Shown here piece after piece: positions 53,751-62,897 of a DNA stretch of 64,000 nt. The translations under genes were made by a program, and so were the position numbers. The notes below the pieces were generated by a model, which did no database searches, had not been told where the DNA came from, and was given only the letters and a program-made list of their open reading frames with translations. This DNA comes from Tillandsia leiboldiana. Taxonomy: Eukaryota; Streptophyta; Magnoliopsida; Poales; Bromeliaceae. How positions within the stretch are numbered: the first letter of the stretch is position 1; each line of letters starts with the position of its first letter. Location: positions 22,858,120 through 22,922,119 of the forward strand of contig CM055066.1 of assembly GCA_029204045.2 (NCBI GenBank), read 5' to 3'.

Positions 53751-54108
53751 GGTGAGAGGACGGCTGAGTAGATAGATCTCGAGGCAGGACGAGCGAGTTA
53801 GCTGGACTATTGGTGTACCCTTTTTCCTCAGACGGTTGTACTTTACTTTTGGGTCTGGTTTTAGCCAGCTGTTTGTATTTTATTTGGTGAGCTGGGAGAG
53901 ACAGATGTATTATTTTTACAGATGTACTGTATTTTATTTCCAGCTTCAGTCTGAGATGTATTAGTTTTTAGTTCAGCTCTGTTTTATGCTCTTTTTATTA
54001 TCTCTTTTATCTGAGCAGGTTTTTGGCGCTTCGTGTACGCGGGAAATACCGTGTGCACGGCGGATCTGTAGACGGGCCCGGGTTCTTGTTTACACCCGGG
54101 GTGTGACA
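53751..54108 (+). repeat. Element 1 3' LTR, part 3 of 3
   Basis: Resumes with GGTGAGAGGACGGC right after the second GTCGA, matching the 5' LTR from about 4086. It ends GGGTGTGACA at 54108; one base differs from the GGGCGTGACA of the 5' LTR. Contains the tail hairpin (54033-54058). Confidence 0.93.
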
Positions 54109-54113
54109 TCAAC
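54109..54113. repeat. Target-site duplication TCAAC (element 1, right)
   Basis: Matches 648-652. Sequence beyond it resumes the element E LTR. Confidence 0.92.
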
Positions 54114-56115
54114 TGAGGCATAAGATAGTATAACTGCTGAAATACAATGCAGATAATAAACAACTGAAGTAAAGTAAAGTACTCTACTACTATCATGCCT
54201 CTATGCTCATGTATAAAGTGATGATGATAAGAATCTATCATGTTATCATAATGTCCAACTACAGTGAGTAGTATTATTTATGTGGTGTCCAATGTCAAGT
54301 TTGTTATCATGTATGTCCCACTACCATGAATGTATAATCTATGTGATATTCAATGTCAAGTTTAGTTAACATAATCATTTCCTTTTGAAGACTTTCTTTG
54401 AGTCTAAGCTTGAGCCACGCCTCATGGTCCCGTGGTGGCACCCCCCAAGGAGCTATGCCAATCCAATGGCGTCCCAATCGGCACCCAATCCCGCACGGCG
54501 ATCATGATATCGCAAATGGCCAACTCCGGAGTGCCAGCTTGGAGGGAGCGACCCTACCAAGCATGTGCGAATGAGCACAAACGGCAAGCAAGCAAGTCTC
54601 GATCATCGTGTCTAAAACACAGAATAGCAATCATCGTGTCTAAAACACAGAATAACATCATCGACCTTTAGGTCGGGGTATAGTATCTCAAGTGTCAATG
54701 TTTCATAAACAATATTAACATTATCTTGCATAATGAAAAAGTAAAACATTTACAAGTTGTCCTCATGTCTCAAACATGGAATCTAACTATTTCATCTTGA
54801 TTGTACAAGTTTAGAAGTTTTCTATTTGTATCTCACAACACTAGATAGCATTAATGTCATAATGTCCATTTATACATGATCAAGTGCTTAACATGTCCCA
54901 ATAATTCTATAACAGGTATAGTTATTCTATATTCATATTCAAAAGCTTAAGTTCACAAAAATTTCTATTCAATCCCCCCTTAAAGTGCCCATGCACCTAC
55001 ACTGTTTACCTCTACTACATAGAATATAAAATTTTCTACACATGAAGGGGTTCAAATGCATGATCATAAATCATGATAAATCAAATGATGCATGTTTAAT
55101 ATAACAACAATGCCCTAAAAGTCTATAGAAGACATAGGGGAAGTTCACCCATTTCGGTGAGGTCAAACCCACCGGATAGTTGCCAAATCCTTGTTAATGA
55201 TCCCAACCAAGATGCCCACACTTCCTCTTATGCCCTAAGAGAAGTTTCCAAAGGGTTAAAACATCACAAAACCTAATCACAAAATTCCTTAAAAATCGTA
55301 AGGAAAATAGGTGGAAAATACCTTAGGTTGAGAGATCTTGCTAAATCTTGAAATCCAAACAAGAAGAGCTTCAAAACCAACCTACAAGAGTGTTCTACAC
55401 CCATCAATTCCACCTCAAAAGCTAGAAATCTAAAAGCCCCAAATAAACCCTACTTTTCCAAAAACTAGGTTTTCCTACAAAAATCCCAAAAGAAAAGGGA
55501 AAAGAAGTGTTCCAAACCTCTTTAAGCTCAAATCCCACTTTGGAATGCAAAGGATAGGAACTAGAGCTCCAAACTTCCTTCTCCTTCAAGCCCTTGCCTT
55601 TCTTCAAGCTCTTGAAGCAAGCTCTAATGGTGGAGAAGAGAAAGATGAAGAAGAACCCAAGTGGAGAGATGTGTTGGAGAAGGAAATCTAAGAAGAACTC
55701 TCCCTCTTTCTCTCCTTAACACTCTCTCTTGAACTCTTCAAATGAGAGGAAAAGATAAGATAAAGAGGGTTAAAAACCCTAAAGAGACAAAATCCCACAA
55801 GCCCCCTGCAAGAAATGTAATTATATTTCTTACTGTGCTGCCCAGACCAAAACGGTCCGGACTGCCCCAATACGGTCCGGACCTCGAAGGTGGAATTTTC
55901 CAGATTCGCGCGGACAGTCCGGACTGTCCGCGGACGGTCCGGACCCCGAAGCCAAAAACCTCAAATTTTCAAATTTTTCGAAAATTTTTGATTTGCGCCC
56001 AAACTCTTCGAAAACCTTCTAGAACCTTCCGGAAGCTTACAAAAACATTCGAAGGGTATCATTCAACCCTTCGCACACTCAAACTTCGCATTTTACTAAA
56101 GTTCAGTGTACTACA
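54114..56115 (-). repeat. Element E 3' LTR, proximal part
   Basis: On the minus strand it starts TGTAGTACACTG at 56115, right after the polypurine tract, and runs to the element 1 insertion; the rest is at 181-652 (total about 2.5 kb). It is AT-richer than the other LTRs. It contains the GGTCCGGAC palindrome array (55854-55945) and a diverged copy of the conserved leader block (54523-54553, ACTCCGGAGTGCC...GGAGGGAGCGACC on the plus strand). No gene; short frames here are random. Confidence 0.75.
55854..55945 (-). repeat. GGTCCGGAC palindrome array in element E U3
   Basis: GGTCCGGAC occurs at about 55854, 55874 and 55936, with AGTCCGGACTGTCCGCGGAC between. It lies near the U3 start, upstream of the likely transcription start on the minus strand. 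Confidence 0.75.
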
Positions 56116-56132
56116 TTCACCCCTCCTAAAAA
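56116..56132 (-). other. Polypurine tract, element E
   Basis: The minus strand reads TTTTTAGGAGGGGTGAA just before the LTR start. Confidence 0.75.
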
Positions 56133-56135
56133 GGA

Positions 56136-56151
56136 GTTTCGTCCGCGAAAC
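56136..56151 (-). other. Pre-PPT hairpin, element E
   Basis: Minus strand GTTTCG-CGGA-CGAAAC: stem kept, loop changed. Confidence 0.5.
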
Positions 56152-56166
56152 TAGAAGTCAAGTACC

Positions 56167-56580
56167 TCAAGTCTCCGGCTGGAAAAGATAAGGTAAACGC
56201 TCCTGAAGCGCTCTCTCTAGCTCCCAAGTAGCCTCGCGATACTCATGATTGCTCCAAAGTACCTTCACATAAGGTATCTCGCGATTCCGAAGTTTCTTCA
56301 CCTCACGAGCCAAAATCCTCACCGGTTGCTCCTCAAAGCTCAAGTCCTCGTGTAGTTCCAACGGGGCGAAGTCCACCACATGAGATGGATCAAAAACATA
56401 CTTCTGGAGCGTCGAAACATGGAACACATTGTGCACTCCCGATAGGTTAGGCGGTAGAGCAAGTCGATAAGCCACCGGGCCGATACGCTCCAAAATCTCA
56501 AAAGGTCCAATAAATCGGGGACTTAGCTTCCCTCGGATGCCAAATCTCTTGACTCCTCTAGTCGGCGACATGGTCTCCAA
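56167..56580 (-). pseudogene. GPY/F module and chromodomain of element E pol
   Basis: Open to a stop at 56167. Carries SPTRGVKRFGIRGKLSPRF, IGPFEILERIGPVAYRL (GPY/F), VHNVFHVSTLQKYV, then the chromodomain ILAREVKKLRNREIPYVKVLW and WELERALQERLPYLF. The chromodomain is thought to guide insertion by binding histone marks. It is out of frame with the integrase upstream because a short run of codons after GDHV is missing. Confidence 0.88.
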
Positions 56581-57826
56581 CTTGGAATTCCAAATCGCGC
56601 CAATGCTTATCCGCGTAACTCTTTTGTCGACTTTGAGCTGAAATCAAACGTTCTCGAGCTAGTCGAACCTTGTCTTCGGCCTCTTGAAGTACATCGGGGC
56701 CTAAAATCAATCGTTCTCCCACCTCGCTCCAATGAACAGGTGATCTGCACTTTCTTCCATAAAGAGCCTTGAATGGCGCCATCTTGATACCTGCTTGATA
56801 ACTATTGTTATAGGCAAACTCGGCCATCGGTAGATATTGATGCCAACCACTCTGATAATCCAAAACACATGCTCTGAGCATGTCCTCCAAGATTTGTATG
56901 GTTCGCTCAGACTGCCCATCACTCTGGGGGTGGAAAGCTGTACTGAAATCCAACTGCGTGCCTAGGGCCTCGTGAAGGCTCCTCCAAAAATGAGATGCGA
57001 ATCTTGGATCTCGATCGGAAACTATAGAAACAGGCACTCCATGCAATCGCACAATTTCATCAAGGTAAATTTGTGCAAGCTTCTCTCTAGACCAAGTAGT
57101 ATGGATAGGGATAAAATGAGCAGATTTGGTTAACCTATCGACGATAACCCAAATAGCATCATGCACAGCCTGAGAGCGAGGCAATCCCACAACAAAATCC
57201 ATGGTGATCCTCTCCCACTTCCACACGGGGATGGGTAAACTCTGCAACTTACCTGCGGGAAGTCGGTGCTCGGCTTTCACTTGCTGACATGTCAAGCATT
57301 GAGCCACAAATTTTTCAACATCTTTCTTCATGCCGGGCCACCAATAAAGCAACCTTAAGTCATTGTACATTTTGGTGCCACCTGGGTGAAAAGAATAAGG
57401 TGCTCGGTGTGCTTCCTTCAGGATCTCTTCTTTGATCTCCAAATCCGCCGGTACATAAAGTCGACTTCGAAAACGAAGTACGCCGTGATCATCCACATGA
57501 AACTCACCTGCTCTGCCATCCATAAGTGTAGCCCGAATCTTTTCCAAACTAGGATCTTGGACTTGTTTCATCTTGATCCTTTCCATAAGGGTCGGTTGCA
57601 ACATCAATGCCATCAGTCTCTTGGGTGTCTCGGGTGCTACAGCCTCCAATTCCAATCGTCTCATATCCTGAAGTAATGGTTGTTGGTAAGTGATCATCAT
57701 CGCTAAGTTCTCCATCGATTTGCGACTTAGAGCATCCGCCACTATATTTGCTTTACTGGGATGGCAGAGAATAGTCAAATCACAATCCTTAAGCAGCTCC
57801 AACCATCTGCGCTGCCTAAGATTCAA
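56558..57826 (-). pseudogene. RNase H end and integrase of element E pol
   Basis: 422 codons open. Starts in NLRQRRWLELLKDCDLTIL and HPSKANIVADALSRK (end of RNase H), then the zinc-binding region (FHPGGTKMYNDL...CLTCQQVKAEH), and the core with TMDFVVGLPRS (first Asp, about 57200), SIVSDRDPRFASHFW (second Asp) and SDGQSERTIQ (Glu). All three DDE residues are present. It is in frame with the upstream RNase H but cut off by the TAG at 57875, and loses frame at GDHVAD near 56560. Confidence 0.9.
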
Positions 57827-57874
57827 CTCCTTCTGACTAAAGAGGTATTTTAGACTCTTATGATCAGTATATAC

Positions 57875-58179
57875 CTAACAATGCTCACCGTATAAGTAGT
57901 GTCGCCACAGCTTCAATGCAAATACCACGGCGGCTAATTCCAAATCATGAGTGGGATAGTTTTTCTCGTAGTCCTTTAATTGATGAGAGGCATAAGCAAT
58001 AACCTTCTTGTTTTGCATCAAAACACACCCTAACCCACTCAAGGAAGCATTACTGTAGATCACGTATCCCGCTCCGGCAGTAGGCAAAGCCAAGATCGGG
58101 GCGGTTGTCAACCGTACCTTCAATTCCCTGAAGCTTCTCTCACACGCATCATTCCAAATAAACTTGGTGCCTTTATGTG
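57875..58179 (-). pseudogene. RNase H of element E pol (truncated by element F, internal stop)
   Basis: Reads APILALPTAGAGYVIYSNAS (the first catalytic Asp of YSDAS is Asn here), SGLGCVLMQNKKVIAYASHQL, NYPTHDLELAAVVFALKLW and LYGEHC, then TAG at 57875-57877 in place of a sense codon before VYTDHKSLKYLF. The upstream part, with RT, protease and gag, lies beyond element F, which inserted at 58179/58180. Confidence 0.88.
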
Positions 58180-58231
58180 TGTCACGCCCCGGGGTCGAAA
58201 CTGCGACCCGGGCTCGCCAACAGATCCGCCA

Positions 58232-58253
58232 CCTATGCCAAACCCCGCATAGG
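58232..58253 (-). other. LTR tail hairpin, element F
   Basis: Minus strand CCTATGC / GCATAGG, 7 perfect pairs, before GTGGCGGATCTGTT. The stem sequence differs from all other families. Confidence 0.55.
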
Positions 58254-58695
58254 CGAAGCGTCCTACCTACAAGAAAAGTACTATAGCTAACAGATAACAG
58301 AGCTATGAATAAAAACCTGCTGTATAACTAAAATCAAACACTGTACAACTGGAAATAATACAAGAATGTCTTTCTCCCAAAGGTGATAATGATACAATAT
58401 CCTCATATAAAAGCTCTGAATACAACCGGGAGGTATCTCCAATAAATACAACGGTGTACAGTCTCTCGATACCGATCATCCTCACTACAACAGTCTCTCA
58501 AAAGAGGAGAAATAAAACAGCTAATCTACTGAAGCTCTCCTCTGAAGGGATACCGCTACTCTCCAAACATGGGTAGGGATCTAGCTCGCGACTCCCTCGC
58601 CTCGATCAACAACCGCAGAATCAGCAACACCCGCTAAGACTCTGCAAAACAAAGGAGAGGAAGGAAAAAGGAGGGGGAAAACCCCCAAAGGGTGT

Positions 58696-58762
58696 GAGAA
58701 CTACTCCAAAAAGGGAGTTCTCAGTAGGTAACACCGCCAGGCCCGACGGTCTGCCCACTAAG
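58696..58762 (-). other. Leader double hairpin, element F
   Basis: Minus strand CTTAGTGGG opposite CCTACTGAG (partly paired), then GAGAACT / AGTTCTC extended by CC/GG with a small bulge. Confidence 0.5.
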
Positions 58763-58857
58763 TCCACAAGAGATAAAAACTAACCAAAGAATGGTATGCA
58801 ACCATTAGCACATGAAGTGCACAATCGACCCAAACGATGGACCAGTAATCACTGGCA

Positions 58858-59340
58858 CTACCTGCTATGCCTGCTATGCCTGCTATACCTGCCTGCCTGC
58901 TATGCCTACTATACCCGCCATGCCTGCCTGCCTGCTACGCCTGCCTGCCTGCTATGCCTACTATGCCTGCCATGCCTGCCTGCCTGCCTGCTACGCCTAC
59001 TATGCCTGCCATGCCTGCCTGCCTGCCTGCTACGCCTGCCTGCCTGCTATGCCTACTATGCCTGCCATGCCAGCCTGCTATGCCTGCCTGCCTGCTACGC
59101 CTGCTATGCCTGCCATGCCTGCCTGCCTGCCTGCTACGCCTGCCTGCCTGCTATGCCTACTATGCCTGCCATGCCTGCCTGCTGTGCCTGCCTGCCTGCT
59201 ACGCCTGCCTGCCTACTACGCCTACTATGCCTGCCATGCCTGCCTGCCTGCCTGCTACGCCTGCCTGCCTGCTATGCCTACTATGCCTGCCTGCCTGCCT
59301 GCTACGCCGCCAGCCTGCTATGCCTACTATGCCTGCCATG
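58858..59340. repeat. TGCC-type minisatellite in element F LTR
   Basis: Irregular units of TGCCTGCC, TGCTATGCC, TGCTACGCC, TACTATGCC and TGCCATGCC repeated over about 480 bp. It has no stops in three frames, giving false frames rich in Leu/Pro/Ala/Cys/Tyr. Confidence 0.9.
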
Positions 59341-59389
59341 ACCTCTACCTAGCGCCACTAGTAAAACTGATACTGCCTGCTGTGCCTGC

Positions 59390-59662
59390 CAAATCGGGTA
59401 TGCCAGCCTACGCCTAACACCGATAGGGAATAGGAGTCTCAAGGACTCAAGGGTGCCTGCCAAATCGGGTATGCCAGCCTACGCATAACACCGATAGGGA
59501 ATAGGAGTCTCAAGGACTCAAGGGTGCCTGCCAAATCGGGTATGCCAGCCTACGCATAACACCGATAGGGAATAGGAGTCTCAAGGACTCAAGGGTGCCT
59601 GCCAAATTGGGTATGCCAGCCTACGCATAACACCGATAGGGGATAGGAGTCTCAAGGACTCA
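59390..59662. repeat. 71-bp tandem repeat x 4 in element F LTR
   Basis: Units start CAAATCGGGTATGCCAGCC at 59390, 59461, 59532 and 59603 (the last with CAAATTGGG), exact 71-bp spacing, nearly identical. Very recent amplification. Confidence 0.92.
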
Positions 59663-61304
59663 AAGTCTGAATATTGCGCACTCCGGAGTGGCACTCGAGG
59701 GGAGCGACCCGCACGAGTAAAATGCTTGAGTAATACGTATCAAAGGGGAAATAAGTCCGCAGGACTGGATCATGACACTGATCTAAGTGGAAAAGAACCC
59801 TCCACTAAAAGAAGCCCAAATCCTCTCCCCGATCTGATGCAATAACAACTGTCCGGTCAACCGCCCAAAATCCGCGGTTGCAGCAATACCCTGTCCTCAA
59901 ACCTGCCTGTCCCCAAATCCCCAATAGCTGACTACACTATCCCAGTCCCTGCTCTAGCCTGAGCATACTATCTCCTAAGTCTAGATAACTGGAGAAAATA
60001 AAATCCTGGTTTCTCCTAAGTCAATTCCAGCATGATAGTGCAGCAGAAAAAGGTGGCCTAACTAGGTGACCATTCAAGCATGCAAAAGTCCCTTACTTAA
60101 CAAAATAATTTCAGTGTTCCAATTCTTACAAGAATTACAGTATGCCTTTGTTTGAATATCTGAAGTACTAACAAGCCATAAACTAATTTATACATAAAGC
60201 ATGATATGGTTTTAGCCGATTTTTACCAAAAGGTTTAAGCGATTATTCCCATGGATTCTAATCAACTTAGCATTTGTAAGAATTACCATTAATTAGTACC
60301 TAGTCCTCTAAAGATGCAAGTATCAACCACAAGTCCAATTCTTCCAATTAAGCATGCTATGTTCATTCCACTAGTATACTAGCAACATTACATAGGATTA
60401 GCTCCAATATGCCTAGTGGGTTATCACAAATAGGAGGTTAACAACGGTACCCACCTCGAGCGCTAAAATCCTTGTCCCAAAAGTGAAAACCCGCGCTCGC
60501 ACCAAAAGCTCACCGCAACACTGTACAAAATATCCAAGAAGAACATAAATAATTTTAATCCTTCAATGCTCACAAAATTTGTCCCCAAATACATCAGTCC
60601 AAAGTTCCCTGATTTTGACCTGCGAAGGGTGCTCAAAAAATTCCAGGAAAAATACAGTCGCGTTCCTTGCGACGAACCGGTCGAAACGATTCCCTGCACG
60701 TTCAAATCCGAGTTTTCTATGCTGAGATACAAATTTGGCAAGGGAAAGACCCCATAAAAAACTGTCCAGAATTTCTGTGCCAAAGAACTACAGAGAAAAG
60801 AGATTTTCACCTTCGAAAAATATCCAGAAAAATCTAAAAAAAATCCAGGAGATTCCTTGCGAGATGTAGATGAAAAATGCCTTTTGAATCGCCTCGATCC
60901 GTCGCCTGAGCGCGAAGTTATAGCCAAGTCAATCAGGTGCTGTCCAAAACTCCGCGAAGAAAATGGGTCACAAAGAAGCTCGGGAAACTCAAAATCCACA
61001 TGAAAACCAAGGGCAACTCAAAATATCAAAAATAAAGCCCTACCTGTGAAGAGTCTATCGGCGCAAGAATCACCCGAATTGGAGGTTGGGGTGAGCCGGA
61101 GGAGCCTGAACACTGCGAAGGGACGAAATGGGTTGTCGATAAACAAGCGCCGCGCCGCGCCGTAAAATGGCCAACCTCGAAAAACGCGCTCATAAAAATC
61201 CCAGGGATGCACAGTAAGAGGGGTCTCAGGTGGAGGAAGGTTTTTGCTTAAGGGTGCCCTGTGAAAAACCTCTCATAAAAAGTACAAAAGGCCCCCCAAA
61301 GGCC

Positions 61305-61312
61305 TATTTATA
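61305..61312 (-). promoter_or_regulatory. TATA box, element F LTR
   Basis: TATAAATA on the minus strand in GCCTATAAATAGGCC. Confidence 0.7.
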
Positions 61313-61348
61313 GGCAGCTCAACACCCCCCCCCCCCCCCCCCCTTATC

Positions 61349-61380
61349 GGATTCGGGCGCCACTTTCGGCGCCCGAATCC
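61349..61380 (-). promoter_or_regulatory. GC palindrome upstream of TATA, element F
   Basis: GGATTCGGGCGCC and GGCGCCCGAATCC: 13-bp perfect inverted repeat, 6-bp spacer, about 37 bp upstream of the TATA box in the sense of the element. Confidence 0.55.
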
Positions 61381-62289
61381 ACAAAGCAGGTCGGACGGGG
61401 GGCCGTCCGACCGCCCGGAACCATGTGATGCGGCCACGTGTCCCCCGCACAGCAAACAGCTGTGCGGGGCGACCCGGCGCTCGCCGCGTGGCAGGGGCCC
61501 GCTGGGGGCGGTGCATGAACCCGCCCCCTGGCCGGCCGACACGTGGCCCACACTCGAGTGCGGGCCATGTGCGGCCGACCAGCCGCACTGGCGCCCTGCA
61601 CCGGCACGCGCCCCGAGGCGCCGCCCTGCGCGCCCGTGGACCGCGCCCAGGTGAGCCGTCCAATCCCCGGGAGACACGTGTCGTGCACCCGGTCCACAGG
61701 ATCCGCGCCTTCCCGTGGACCAAGCGGTTTGAACCAGCCAATGGAAACCAGCCACGTGGCCCCCCGCTCTGGTGCACGCCTGCCGTGTGGGCCGCATGCC
61801 TGCCCGCGCACGCGCGCCCTGCCCGCCGCTGCTCTCCGCCTGCCCGATGCCGCGCCGCCGCTCTCCGCCGCTGCCCGCCGCCGCCGCGTCGCCGGCCGGT
61901 CGCGGGAGTTACTGTTCCGGCAGTGAACAGTACTTTACTGTAGCAAACTCCGAAAAATACATGTAAATAGCCCATTTTGACCTTTTTCGCGCTCTGAGTC
62001 CAAATCCGGTGTCGGTTTTGCCAAATTCCAACTCTAAAAATTGCCGAAGGCATCCGGAAAGGTGTTCCTTTGTCCAAACTTCACGCTAAGCCCAATTTTG
62101 ACATCCATTGCGCGCAAAACCACTTCTAAGCATTCGACGGAGTCATCTGACTACTCTCGTGATCAATTAAACACTCTGGGTCCATCACTAGTGTCCAATT
62201 GGTGCACAAACGCCACCGACATGCCACATAGGCCCCCAGAAGCTGTAGATGCAACAATGCTCCATAAGTGGGAATTTCGGGTCTTCACA

Positions 62290-62301
62290 TCCTCCCCCAC
62301 T
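62290..62301 (-). other. Polypurine tract, element F
   Basis: Minus strand AGTGGGGGAGGA before the LTR start. Confidence 0.88.
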
Positions 62302-62309
62302 AAAAGAAA

Positions 62310-62325
62310 ATTTCGTCCTCGAAAC
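62310..62325 (-). other. Pre-PPT hairpin, element F
   Basis: Minus strand GTTTCG-AGGA-CGAAAT; the last pair becomes G-U in RNA. Confidence 0.5.
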
Positions 62326-62359
62326 TAGCTCAAATCTAACAGTAGTCACAAATACTACG

Positions 62360-62880
62360 GGTAGGTATCCATCAATAACGCCTCCAGCTCCCGAAACACC
62401 ACTCACTCCCAGTGATTACTCCCCAACAACAACAACAACCAGTACGGCATGGCCCGATGTGCAATTCTATCATCTCCCGAGCCAGAAATCGCAACGGTCG
62501 TCCCTCGGACTCCAACAATCACAGATCTCAAAGGGGCAAGTCAATCACGAGCGAGGGATCCAAAAACACATCACTCCCGAGCTGAGACGTGAAAACCACA
62601 GGGGCTCCAACAAAAGGCTGGGGGAAAAAAAAAGGGAGAAGAACAGCACAACACACACATCAACAACACACCTTAGTGCCAACTCGACCAGTACAACCCA
62701 AAACACCCCCGCGCGATCATCCAAGAAAGGAAGAGGACTTAACAAGCCGGGGTCCTCACTCGGTCATTCCCAAGTCCTGACCATCCAAGTGGACTGCTCC
62801 ACCGCAGTCTACCATCAAAAGGAACCCCCAGGGACACAACCTCGAGCCCTGGTCACCTCAACGGTCCCACACAGCGCGAG
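62360..62880 (-). pseudogene. Chromodomain-end remnant and unrecognised sequence of element F
   Basis: Near 62360-62400 the minus strand reads like the end of the chromodomain (a WELEALLMDTYP-like stretch), with a patch like ILAREI..L upstream near 62480. The rest (about 62500-62880) matches element 1 7640-8040 on the minus strand and contains no recognisable domain. Forward frames here are chance. Confidence 0.5.
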
Positions 62881-62897
62881 CTACGAAATCATCAAAC

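Larger units (their letters stand above)
653..54108 (+). mobile_element. Element 1: decayed, non-autonomous Ty3/gypsy element, split by nested insertions
   Basis: A long-LTR chromovirus-like element bounded by TCAAC duplications. Parts: 5' LTR 653-4429, internal 4430-8236, 3' LTR 8237-8669 + 32555-35498 + 53751-54108. The 3' LTR pieces add to about 3.74 kb against 3.78 kb for the 5' LTR and continue each other in order, which proves the nesting. The internal domain keeps an iMet primer site and a polypurine tract, but gag and pol are broken by many stops and deletions and the integrase core is missing. Element F at the right edge has the same kind of internal domain. Confidence 0.9.
58180..62289 (-). 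repeat. Element F 3' LTR (4110 bp)
   Basis: On the minus strand starts TGTGAAGACCCGAAATT (62289) and ends GGGGCGTGACA (58180). Contains G-boxes (for example 61675 and 61753), a 13-bp-arm palindrome, TATA box (61305-61312), a C-run of about 19 (61325-61343), the conserved block (59680-59710), two tandem arrays, the double hairpin and the tail hairpin. At the usual splice-donor position it reads CGAG|GCGAGG, so the GT is lost. Confidence 0.9.

Noticed and set aside
54114..55740. Possible host gene in the AT-richer stretch between elements 1 and E
   Set aside because: No frame over about 85 codons and no motif. It carries the conserved LTR block (54523-54553) and palindrome array and ends at a polypurine tract, so it is LTR sequence.
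58796..59417. Three parallel frames of 160-200 codons rich in Cys, Pro, Ala, Leu and Tyr, resembling a cysteine-rich protein
   Set aside because: All arise from a TGCC/TGCTATGCC minisatellite that is stop-free in three frames at once, inside the element F LTR.
59390..59662. Evenly spaced repeats that might suggest a CRISPR array
   Set aside because: Head-to-tail 71-bp units with no unique spacers, in a plant retrotransposon; an ordinary tandem repeat. The same applies to the 53-, 70-, 118- and 37-bp arrays.
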